Assembly: GCF_009362735.1 (NCBI RefSeq)
Contig: NZ_WHNP01000061.1
Coordinates: 1-42,222 of the forward strand
Reading direction: 5' to 3'
Origin: Paraburkholderia franconis
GTDB lineage: Bacteria; Pseudomonadota; Gammaproteobacteria; Burkholderiales; Burkholderiaceae
DNA length: 42,222 nucleotides
Positions within the stretch are counted from its first letter, which is position 1. The number at the start of each line of letters is the position of its first letter. Made by a program: the position numbers and the translations under genes. The notes beneath the pieces were generated by a model that saw only the letters and a program-made list of their open reading frames with translations, searched no databases and was not told the origin of the DNA. Below are positions 17,681-25,063 of the stretch, piece by piece.

Positions 17681-19117
17681 CTAGCGGCCCGATGCCGCGG
17701 CGATTTCAACAGACTGCACGACGAAGCCTTCGCCCTGGCCGTCGATTTCATCCAGTCGCCTGCGTACGTGCGCATCACGCTCGTGGCTCGGCAAATCGTC
17801 GGCTTCCTTGAGGATGCTCAATACCAGCTTGCCGACACGTTGCAGCAACGCGCGGTCGTCTGCATTCTTCGGGACGGTCAGGACGGAATCCTGCGCGTAC
17901 ATGGGTAGCGTGTCGCCATTGGCCCGCGCCCGGGTACGTGTTGTATCTTTTGGCAACAGGCCTCGCGCGCCCTCACGTAGAAGCTTGCGGCACATGTAGA
18001 CACCAATGTCCGACTTGCCAGGATGCTCACCCGCGTGTATGGCAACCGGGCGTTGACTCACCAGCGCCTCCCAATCACCCGGCGCACGCTGGCCCTCTTC
18101 GTACGTACGGTTGCCGGTCTGTCCGACCAGGAAGTCGATCTTGTCGACTCCACAATCCTCCGCGCTGCCGAGATGGTCCGGATCGACCTCATCGTTGAAA
18201 TGGCGCCAACCGAAAATGATCATGTGCGTGTCGTCGACGGGAACCTGCCAGCGCGTCATGGCCGTCGTCGAGTGACGCTCGCGCGCTGCGGTCGGCACCA
18301 GCGAACCGATTTGCAGAAAGTTCGGAAACACCATTTCCGTAATGCGCACCCACACCTTGTCTTCGGGCAAACGCCGCGAAGCAATGAAGATCATGCCGTT
18401 GCCGCCCCGAGTGGCCTCCCACTGCATTACCGGCATGTCGCCGAAGCCATCGAGCGAGACGCCAGCTGAAGTTTCATCGTCCACGCCTTCAACGGTCATG
18501 TGGTTATGCAGCACCGCGGTGTGCATATGATCCATGATGTTCTCAAATACCTGCAGCCAGTTGCATGGATAGACGTTCGAGAACGGAACGAGCCGTGTAC
18601 CTCCAGGCTGCACATAGCTGTCAAAGACTGGAAACTCAGGCCTCTCGTCAGGACGTCCAAAGTAGGCGAACACGAGGCCGTCACGCTCGAATGCCGGATA
18701 AGCGCCCTGACAGACCGTTTCCTTCAGGCGACTCTCGGGCGGCTCACAGGGAGTATCGAGCAACGTGCCGTCTGCGCTGTAATGCCAGCCGTGGTAGCAA
18801 CAGCGAATGCCCTCGTCGGTGACAATGCCGTATTCCAGCGAAGCGCCTCGATGGCTGCAATGCCGATGAAGCACGCCCACCCCGCCCTTCCTGTTCCGAA
18901 ACGCGACGAGATCTTCGCCGAGAATGCGGATCGCTTTCGGCAGGTCCGTCAGTTCCTCTGACAGGCACACCGGCTGCCAGAAGCGACGCATGTACTCGCC
19001 CATTGGCGTGCCGGGATCGGTGGACGTGAGTTCCGTGTCCGGAACCAGTTCGCCACGCCGGTAGTAGCCGCCAAACGGCATATGTTTGATGACGGCGGGC
19101 TTCATCGTTTCGCTCAT
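17681..19117 (-). CDS. Rieske non-heme iron oxygenase, catalytic subunit
   Basis: 478 residues from the ATG at 19117 (GAGGAGCATC before it); the longer ORF runs into the upstream gene. The Rieske motif is complete: C87-x-H89 and C106-x2-H109. The mononuclear iron site N-x2-D196-x2-H199-x4-H204 is visible in ENIMDHMHTAVLH. The overall sequence resembles phthalate-dioxygenase and LigX/DdvA-type O-demethylases rather than glycine-betaine GbcA. It would hydroxylate or O-demethylate an aromatic substrate. It lies between the aldehyde dehydrogenase and its reductase in one operon. The exact substrate cannot be read from the sequence. Confidence 0.95.
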   Translation of the reverse strand: MSETMKPAVIKHMPFGGYYRRGELVPDTELTSTDPGTPMGEYMRRFWQPVCLSEELTDLPKAIRILGEDLVAFRNRKGGVGVLHRHCSHRGASLEYGIVTDEGIRCCYHGWHYSADGTLLDTPCEPPESRLKETVCQGAYPAFERDGLVFAYFGRPDERPEFPVFDSYVQPGGTRLVPFSNVYPCNWLQVFENIMDHMHTAVLHNHMTVEGVDDETSAGVSLDGFGDMPVMQWEATRGGNGMIFIASRRLPEDKVWVRITEMVFPNFLQIGSLVPTAARERHSTTAMTRWQVPVDDTHMIIFGWRHFNDEVDPDHLGSAEDCGVDKIDFLVGQTGNRTYEEGQRAPGDWEALVSQRPVAIHAGEHPGKSDIGVYMCRKLLREGARGLLPKDTTRTRARANGDTLPMYAQDSVLTVPKNADDRALLQRVGKLVLSILKEADDLPSHERDAHVRRRLDEIDGQGEGFVVQSVEIAAASGR

Positions 19118-19172
19118 GATGCTCCTCATGAAAAGTAGGGGTTTCGCGTGAGGGTTGCGTCTTGCGACGCAG

Positions 19173-20618
19173 TCAGACCAACGAGGCCTGACTGACGTAT
19201 TTCGTGTGGAGGTAGGCGTCAAGGCCTTCGGGACCACCTTCGTAGCCAATGCCGCTGGTTTTAAGGCCACCAATCGGCGCGTCCGCAAGGGACGGTGTGA
19301 AGCTGTTGATCCCTAGCCACCCGGCCTCCAGGGACTCGACGAGCTGCGAGGCGCGCGTTAGCGAGTCGGTAAATGCATAGGCTGCGAGACCGAACTCGAC
19401 GCCGTTGGCCTTGGCAATCGCTTCTTCTGTCGTGGCGAACGGCATGATCGGCACGACTGGGCAGAACGGCTCTTCATTCAGGATCGATGCACCTTCGTCA
19501 ACGCAGGTGAGCACGGTGGGCTCAAAGAAATAGCCACGCGTCCCAACGCGCTTCCCGCCTGTTTCGATCCGCGCTCCGCGTGCGCACGCGTCTTCGACGA
19601 AGGCTTCTGCCGCCCTGAGACGTCGCACGTTGTTCAGCGGTCCCATTTTCGTGCCCGGCCGCAAACCGTCGCCGACTTCGATGCGCTGCGCGGCGGCCAC
19701 GAAGCGCGCTACGAACGCGTCATAGATGCGCTCGTGCACGTAGAACCGGTTTGGCGACAGGCACACCTGTCCGGCGTTGCGGTACTTGAACGCCGCGCAC
19801 ATCGTGGCGATGCGTTCGACATCGACATCATCGAACACGATCACAGGCGAGTGGCCGCCCAATTCCATCGTCACCGGTTTCAACTGCTCGCCAGCTAATT
19901 TGCAGAGTAGGCGGCCGATCGGCACTGACCCGGTGAACGACACCTTCTTGATCGTCGTCGACGCTATCAGATGATTCGATACCTGTGCTGGCACCCCGAA
20001 CACCATGTTGATTACGCCTGCGGGAACGCCAGCGTCTGTGAAAGCCTGTGCGAGAGCAATGCACGACGCGGGCGTCTCCTCGGCCGGCTTGATCACGGTG
20101 GAACAACCGGCTGCCAGCGCCGCCGCGACCTTGCGTGCGGCCAGTACCACCGGGAAGTTCCACGGCGCAAAAGCTGCGACTGGCCCGACAGGCCGCTTGA
20201 TAGTCATCTCAGACAAGGCACGCGACCGCGGCACCATCACCCGGCCATAGGTACGCTTGCCCTCTTCCGCCGTCCACTCGATCGTCTCGATTGCGCGGTC
20301 CAGTTCACCGAGGGAATCGACCAACGGTTTGCCGTTCTCAAGCGTCAGCACGCGGGCGATTGATTCCTTGCGTTCCTTGAGCAGCTGCGCCGCACGCATC
20401 ATCAGGCGAGCACGTTGGTGCGCAGACATCGCGCTCCAGATATGAAAGCCGCGCTGCGCGGCATGCAACGCTGCATCCAGATCGGCCTCGGTCGCAAGCG
20501 GCAGTTCCGCGAGGGGCGCTTCAGTGGCCGGATTAGTCACAACATGGACGTTACGTCCGCCCCTGTGCCATTCCCCGTTGATTAGCAGGCCAAGATCCTG
20601 TGGGTAGGCGTCGTTCAT
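19173..20618 (-). CDS. NAD(P)-dependent aldehyde dehydrogenase (succinate-semialdehyde type)
   Basis: 481 residues from the ATG at 20618, with GGAGG nine bases upstream. Catalytic residues are in place: N154 in PWNFP, E252 in MELGGHSP and C286 in NAGQVCLSP. It is closest in feel to the GabD/succinate-semialdehyde branch, which has broad aldehyde specificity. It probably oxidises the aldehyde made by the GMC enzyme or released by the Rieske oxygenase. It heads the operon aldehyde dehydrogenase, oxygenase, reductase, GMC, GntR. Its start overlaps the end of a 45-residue upstream ORF as ATGA. Confidence 0.95.
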   Translation of the reverse strand: MNDAYPQDLGLLINGEWHRGGRNVHVVTNPATEAPLAELPLATEADLDAALHAAQRGFHIWSAMSAHQRARLMMRAAQLLKERKESIARVLTLENGKPLVDSLGELDRAIETIEWTAEEGKRTYGRVMVPRSRALSEMTIKRPVGPVAAFAPWNFPVVLAARKVAAALAAGCSTVIKPAEETPASCIALAQAFTDAGVPAGVINMVFGVPAQVSNHLIASTTIKKVSFTGSVPIGRLLCKLAGEQLKPVTMELGGHSPVIVFDDVDVERIATMCAAFKYRNAGQVCLSPNRFYVHERIYDAFVARFVAAAQRIEVGDGLRPGTKMGPLNNVRRLRAAEAFVEDACARGARIETGGKRVGTRGYFFEPTVLTCVDEGASILNEEPFCPVVPIMPFATTEEAIAKANGVEFGLAAYAFTDSLTRASQLVESLEAGWLGINSFTPSLADAPIGGLKTSGIGYEGGPEGLDAYLHTKYVSQASLV

Positions 20619-20752
20619 ACGAAGACCCTCCCGCGCAGACAGACCGGATGGCAAGCTCTCTCTCTTCCCCGCCGGCACGCGGGCATCACCGAGTGGTCGC
20701 AGGGGTAAAAGAGAGAGCCGATGCTCAAACGGCGCCGGTACAAGGTACTCAT
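20615..20752 (-). CDS. Candidate 45-residue Arg/Cys-rich leader ORF
   Basis: It starts at the ATG at 20752, eight bases after GGAG, and begins MSTLYRRRLSIGSLFYPCDH. It contains nine arginines and four cysteines and ends GRVFV. Its TGA overlaps the aldehyde dehydrogenase ATG (20615-20618), a typical translational-coupling arrangement. It lies between the operator-promoter at 20789 and the first enzyme gene. No family is recognised; it may be a leader peptide or chance. Confidence 0.45.
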   Translation of the reverse strand: MSTLYRRRLSIGSLFYPCDHSVMPACRRGRERACHPVCLRGRVFV

Positions 20753-20787
20753 GGTTCAGTCTCCAGCGGGAGCGTTAAGTTGGGTAA

Positions 20788-20816
20788 ACTATAGTCCTAT
20801 ATAGTTAGTCCGACAA
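20788..20816 (-). promoter_or_regulatory. Promoter and operator of the oxygenase/dehydrogenase operon
   Basis: On the minus strand TTGTCG (20811-20816) and TATAGT (20788-20793) are 17 bases apart. The palindrome at 20789-20804, CTATAGTCCTATATAG on the plus strand, overlaps the -10 and spacer. It is the same 16-mer as at 13894, read on the other strand. Confidence 0.72.
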
Positions 20817-21579
20817 CCCGATCCCCGCCGGGGAGAAACCCTGGTTAGGAAACGCTTCCTGTAAGGTCAGCAAAATGTTCGACCGATCAGCTCAACGGCG
20901 AAACGGATGACATGGTGGGAGACAACGCCCCATAGTCGAAGTGGCCTCTCTGTCGCTGACATTGCTCGCGTCGTATGCGACAGTTAGAAGGACCGTACAT
21001 GTAACCGTCTGATGGCGGTGCCGACCTGCGGACGATCCATGACAAACTTGGCCACCTCGCTGAACACCACCAGCCTATACCTGCACACGGAAGACGACGA
21101 GCGGCATCGCGAAACAGTCGACTGCTGCATGAACTGGGGTAACGCGAACAAGAAGCTGGAGACGCGAGCATTACCGTTCCCGGTTCGCGGCAACGCACCT
21201 TCACGCCTGGGCATGCGCGCAAGCATCCGGGCGCCAGCAAATGAATGCTCCAGACGCAATTCGTAGATATGACGCGTCAACAAGACGCCTGCGCATAAAA
21301 CCACGCTATGTAGTAGTCCTATTATATATCGATTTGATTTACGCCAATTCAACCGTCAAATGGGTGGCGCTGTGACTGTCCAACAAAATTCCCGGCCCAC
21401 CGTTATCGCCACGAGACAAAATAGTACAACGCAGGTGCCGCTTGGAGCGGTCCCTTGATTCCGCGTGCAAACAGAATAAATACCGGGTGATCCCGATGCG
21501 CGCCATAACGAAGCGGCGAGTTGCCGAAAACGAAAGATCCGGATCGCGTGTCATCCGCTGGCCTGGTCGACCCTGAGAT
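20817..21579. other. Intermodule region without intact genes
   Basis: About 760 bases between the end of the AraC-type gene and the module 1 promoter. Apart from the recombinase remnant at 21009-21130 I see no supported gene. A sequence at 21305-21328 partly resembles the module 1 operator (AGTCCTATTATATA) but has lost its symmetry. Confidence 0.4.
21009..21130 (+). pseudogene. Frameshifted C-terminal remnant of a tyrosine recombinase
   Basis: One plus-strand frame reads DGGADLRTIHDKLGHL, the box-II region of phage-type integrases. The adjacent frame then continues with LNTTSLYLHTEDDERHRETV, the segment holding the active-site tyrosine. Joined across a frameshift near 21055-21065 they give a normal integrase end. 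Nothing of the N-terminal part was found. It is a relic of a mobile element between the two catabolic modules. Confidence 0.6.
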
Positions 21580-22614
21580 TCAGTTCGCAACCGGTACCGC
21601 CTCGACAGCCGTTACGCCACAGACGCGGTAGGCATTGGGCGACATTCCATACTGTTTGCGAAAGTCGCGGCCCAAATGAGACGCGTCCGAAAAGCCGCAG
21701 GTCGAGGCGATCTGCGCTACCGTCCTGTCGGAACTGGTCAACAACCAGGCAGCTGTACGGATACGGATATGACGCGCGTATGTCAGCGGTGCCTCACCTG
21801 TTTCAGCCTTGAAAAGTCTTTGAAGCTGGCGAGGCGACATTTCGAGTCGCCGCGCCAGTTCATGCAGGCTCAATGGCCGCTCGATGTGCTGCTCCATCAA
21901 TAGAATCGCCCGTTTCACCTTGGGATGAGCGGCCGGCTTCAGACCTGGCGGATGCGGTTGCGGTGCATTCCCCTTCTGGACGTCGTCTACCAGGAGAATG
22001 CGCAATGCTTTCTGCACAGCGGATGTATCAATATGACGCAAAAGAATGGCGGCGGCGACATCTATGGATGCCCGCCCGCCCGAACAGGTTATACGCCGAC
22101 GGTCAATCATAAACACGCGGTCGGCTACAAGGGAACTTTCGTCGACCCTGGGGAAGCGCTCGACAAAGTCCCAGTAGTGGAACCAGCTTAAGCAGATGCG
22201 GTACCCGCGCATGACGCCGGCACGTGTCAATGCAAACACGCCAGTACAGATTCCGACAATCGTGGCAGAGTCATCCGCCGCACGGCGGATAAATTGAAGC
22301 GTCGCCTCGCTGGCGGGCGGCCCCGAATGCAACAGGCCGCCTACCACGACGACATAGTCAAATACACCCGCGTCGTCGTATGTGGTCCATGGCGCGATCT
22401 GAATGCCGCAGCTTGCCCTCACCGGGGTCAACGTTTCGCCGATGACACTCCATGCGCAGCGGACCGGTTTGCTGGAGTCGCCCTCGTCGCTTGCAAGGCG
22501 TAACAGATCGACGAATCCGGAGAACGCCGTGAGCGTGAAATTGGCCAAAAGGACGATCCCGAAACGGATCTGCCGTCTGGTGCCAGCTCCCGAGTCTCCC
22601 CTTCGGTTGTTCAT
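21580..22614 (-). CDS. GlxA-type AraC-family regulator
   Basis: 344 residues. The N-terminal DJ-1/PfpI-like domain (about 15-200, with VGICTGVFALTRAGV at the nucleophile-elbow position) is followed by an AraC helix-turn-helix domain (about 230-330: LSLHELARRLEMSPRQLQRL, then VAQIASTCGFSDASHLGRDF). Regulators of this build control catabolism of quaternary amines, carnitine and glycine-related compounds (GbdR, CdhR), which fits a sarcosine-producing pathway. Its ATG overlaps the LysR stop as ATGA, so the two are translationally coupled at the end of the module 2 operon. Confidence 0.93.
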   Translation of the reverse strand: MNNRRGDSGAGTRRQIRFGIVLLANFTLTAFSGFVDLLRLASDEGDSSKPVRCAWSVIGETLTPVRASCGIQIAPWTTYDDAGVFDYVVVVGGLLHSGPPASEATLQFIRRAADDSATIVGICTGVFALTRAGVMRGYRICLSWFHYWDFVERFPRVDESSLVADRVFMIDRRRITCSGGRASIDVAAAILLRHIDTSAVQKALRILLVDDVQKGNAPQPHPPGLKPAAHPKVKRAILLMEQHIERPLSLHELARRLEMSPRQLQRLFKAETGEAPLTYARHIRIRTAAWLLTSSDRTVAQIASTCGFSDASHLGRDFRKQYGMSPNAYRVCGVTAVEAVPVAN

Positions 22615-23579
22615 TTGGCAGGCACATCGCGATGTGAACCGTACAACCTGTTCTCAGATGGTTCCTGACGTCGCGTGCGAACCCGCTCCCGAGCACCGAT
22701 CAACTGTGAAAGCTCACCTACGAAAGCTTCCGTTGAGGGATTCTGCGCATCGCTGCGCCAGCATGCGATTTCTTCAAGAGAAGTATCCTGATCGCTTAGT
22801 GGCCGGATGACGAGGCCACTGCGATGAATATTCCGGACGCACTCGGGATAGATGCTGATACCCGTGTTCGCGGCTACGAGCCCGAATATCCCGTCGCTGG
22901 TCGAAGCTTCCTGAGCAATGTCGGGCGAAAATCCCGACCGGTGGCACATGGAGAAAAAGTGATTGCGAAACGCTTCCCACGACTGGTGAGTGCCAAGCAC
23001 GAACGGCTCATGCGCAAGTTCACTCAGGCGCAGCGCGTTTTTCTTCGTCAGCGGATGCCCAACGGGCAGCAGGACGACCATCTTTTCACGCCCGAATGGC
23101 ATGCTCTCCACATTTTGCGCAGAGAAAGGCCCGATCATAAAACCGATGTCGATGGTCGAATTGAGGATCGCTTCTTTCTGCGTCGTGCTCGGCATGTGCA
23201 CAAGGTCAATGCTGATCAGCGGGAATTTCTTGCTGAATTCCTCGATGATCGAAGGCAACGCACCGTTGATTGCGAAGTCCATGTACGCAATGCGCAGGTG
23301 GCCAATGTTACCGGCTTCGGCCCGCCGGGCGAGCGTCACGGCCTGGTCCAGATGCGCCAGCGCCAGGTTGCAATGCTCTGCAAAGACACGTCCAGCATTT
23401 GTCAGTTGCACACTGCGGGTCGTCCGGGTCAGAAGACTTGCACCGACGGCTTCCTCCAACGCCTTGATGATCCGGCTCAGCGCCGGTTGGGTAATGTGAA
23501 GCCGCTCTGCAGCGACCCGGAACTGAAGTGCGTCGGCGACAGCAAGAAAAGCCCGGATGTGATGAACGTCGATACGCAT
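22611..23579 (-). CDS. LysR-family transcriptional regulator
   Basis: 322 residues from the ATG at 23579. The N-terminal helix-turn-helix (IRAFLAVADALQFRVAAERL, then HITQPALSRIIKALEEAVGA) and the C-terminal effector-binding domain are complete. A longer form from 23651 (346 residues) is equally possible: that ATG overlaps the stop of the MFS gene as ATGA and has AGGAG upstream, but would add 24 residues before the usual LysR start. It ends overlapping the AraC-type gene. It probably responds to the substrate or an intermediate of module 2. Unlike most LysR genes it is not divergent from its target operon but lies at its end. Confidence 0.92.
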   Translation of the reverse strand: MRIDVHHIRAFLAVADALQFRVAAERLHITQPALSRIIKALEEAVGASLLTRTTRSVQLTNAGRVFAEHCNLALAHLDQAVTLARRAEAGNIGHLRIAYMDFAINGALPSIIEEFSKKFPLISIDLVHMPSTTQKEAILNSTIDIGFMIGPFSAQNVESMPFGREKMVVLLPVGHPLTKKNALRLSELAHEPFVLGTHQSWEAFRNHFFSMCHRSGFSPDIAQEASTSDGIFGLVAANTGISIYPECVRNIHRSGLVIRPLSDQDTSLEEIACWRSDAQNPSTEAFVGELSQLIGARERVRTRRQEPSENRLYGSHRDVPAK

Positions 23580-23647
23580 GATGCCGCCAGCGGCTCCCTT
23601 GATCTGTTCACGGATGCGCGGCACAGGCTGTCGCGCCTCTGCCGGCA

Positions 23648-24982
23648 TCATACGCCTGATCTCCTGCGAAACCTGAGCGTGACAATCGCTCCGGCGAGCA
23701 GCAGTGTAGCGACGACATACAGACCGTTCGCGAGGCTTCCTGTCATCGACTTGACCCAGCCAAGGATGGTGGGACTCACGAATCCGCCAATCAACCCCAG
23801 ACTGTTGATGAAGGCGATCGTTCCGGCCGCCGCACGCGTTCCGCCGAGGTAGTCGGTCGCGATAGCCCAGAAAAGCGGCTGCAAGGTAAAAATAGCAGCT
23901 GTCGCGGCGCTCACGACCGCGAGCGACAGCACAAGATCGCCGGCCACTCGCGGAATGGCCGCCAGCGTGATCGCCCCGATGGCCGCGCAGATCGCTGCGT
24001 GCCATCGGCGCTCGACCGCCCTATCGGAATGCCGACTGATGCACACCATGGTCAAGGCTGCCACGCAATACGGAATGGCCGAGAGCATACCGATCGAATA
24101 CGCGTCCGACACACCCGCTCCTTTGATCAGGGACGGCAGCCAGAAGCTAATCGCATACACGCCACAGATGAACGTGAACCACGTGAACGCCATCGAATAC
24201 ACGCGCGCGACCTTCAGCGCCTCACCAAACGAGTGGCGCTGGAAAACCAGCGAGGCACCCTGGTCGCGCTGCACCGAGTCGCGCAGGATGGCTTTTTCAG
24301 TCGCACTCAGCCAACGGGCCTGGTGGGGCCGGTCGTCAAGGTAGAAAAATGCGGCGATACCGAGTACACAGGACGGCAGTCCCTGCGTCAGAAAGAGCCA
24401 TTGCCAGCCCTTAAGGCCGCGCACTCCATCAAGATGATTAAGAGCCCATCCCGACACTGGCCCGCCGACGACGCCCGCAATCGCTACCGCAGTCAGAAAT
24501 AGCGCCATGACCCGTCCGCGCCTGTTTGCCGGATACCAGTAGGTCAGGTAGAGAATCATGCCGGGGAAAAAGCCCGCCTCGAATACGCCAAGGAGGAAGC
24601 GCATCACATAGAACATCGCGGGAGATTGAACGAACATCATGCAGGCTGAAGTCGCACCCCACAGCAGCATGATGCGAACCAGCGTCTTTCTGGCGCCCAC
24701 CCGCTCGAGCAGGAGATTACTCGGCACCTCAAACAGAAAGTAACCCGCAAAGAAGATTCCGGCGCCCAGCCCATAGACGGCGTCACTGAAGGCCAGATCC
24801 TGCCTCATCTGCAGCTGTGCAAATCCCACATTGATCCGGTCGAGATAGGCCGCGACGTAGCATATGAACAAAAACGGAATCAGATGCAGCGTCACCTTGC
24901 GAAAGGTCGCATCGACCGCCGAAGCGGGATGCGCGTGCGCGTCGTCTTCAACTGCAGCTCCCTGCCATGCATTCCCGTCCAT
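23648..24982 (-). CDS. MFS transporter (anion:cation symporter type), module 2
   Basis: 444 residues with about 12 membrane segments. The N-terminal FICYVAAYLDRINVGFAQLQ and the FEAGFFPGMILYLTYWYP segment are hallmarks of the ACS family (tartrate, phthalate and hydroxyphenylacetate permeases). AGGAGAAAGGG lies directly before the ATG. It follows the ketosynthase gene by 81 bases and its stop overlaps a possible LysR start. Module 2 has a second MFS gene of another type at 29791, so the cluster may import two compounds or import one and export another. Confidence 0.93.
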   Translation of the reverse strand: MDGNAWQGAAVEDDAHAHPASAVDATFRKVTLHLIPFLFICYVAAYLDRINVGFAQLQMRQDLAFSDAVYGLGAGIFFAGYFLFEVPSNLLLERVGARKTLVRIMLLWGATSACMMFVQSPAMFYVMRFLLGVFEAGFFPGMILYLTYWYPANRRGRVMALFLTAVAIAGVVGGPVSGWALNHLDGVRGLKGWQWLFLTQGLPSCVLGIAAFFYLDDRPHQARWLSATEKAILRDSVQRDQGASLVFQRHSFGEALKVARVYSMAFTWFTFICGVYAISFWLPSLIKGAGVSDAYSIGMLSAIPYCVAALTMVCISRHSDRAVERRWHAAICAAIGAITLAAIPRVAGDLVLSLAVVSAATAAIFTLQPLFWAIATDYLGGTRAAAGTIAFINSLGLIGGFVSPTILGWVKSMTGSLANGLYVVATLLLAGAIVTLRFRRRSGV

Positions 24983-25063
24983 CCCTTTCTCCTCTCAAGA
25001 CATCTCAGGTGTCCCTGTGCGTGCTTGCGCCGAACGTCATCAGCAAAACGGCGCCACGGCGAC

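Noticed and set aside
12417..20618. Complete choline-O-sulfate to dimethylglycine pathway (betC, betA, betB, gbcA, gbcB)
   Set aside because: The Rieske protein and its reductase look like aromatic O-demethylase components, and the aldehyde dehydrogenase like the succinate-semialdehyde branch, so I did not assign these gene names.
21305..21328. Possible fourth copy of the module 1 operator
   Set aside because: It shares AGTCCTAT and an AT-rich run, but the CTATA-N6-TATAG symmetry is broken and no gene starts nearby.
20984..21352. 122-codon minus-strand ORF with a hydrophobic start
   Set aside because: The plus strand of the same region holds recognisable integrase segments, so this frame is probably a shadow.
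22824..23852. 342-codon plus-strand ORF
   Set aside because: It is antisense to the LysR gene and the end of the MFS gene, both of which have clear domains; no ribosome-binding site.
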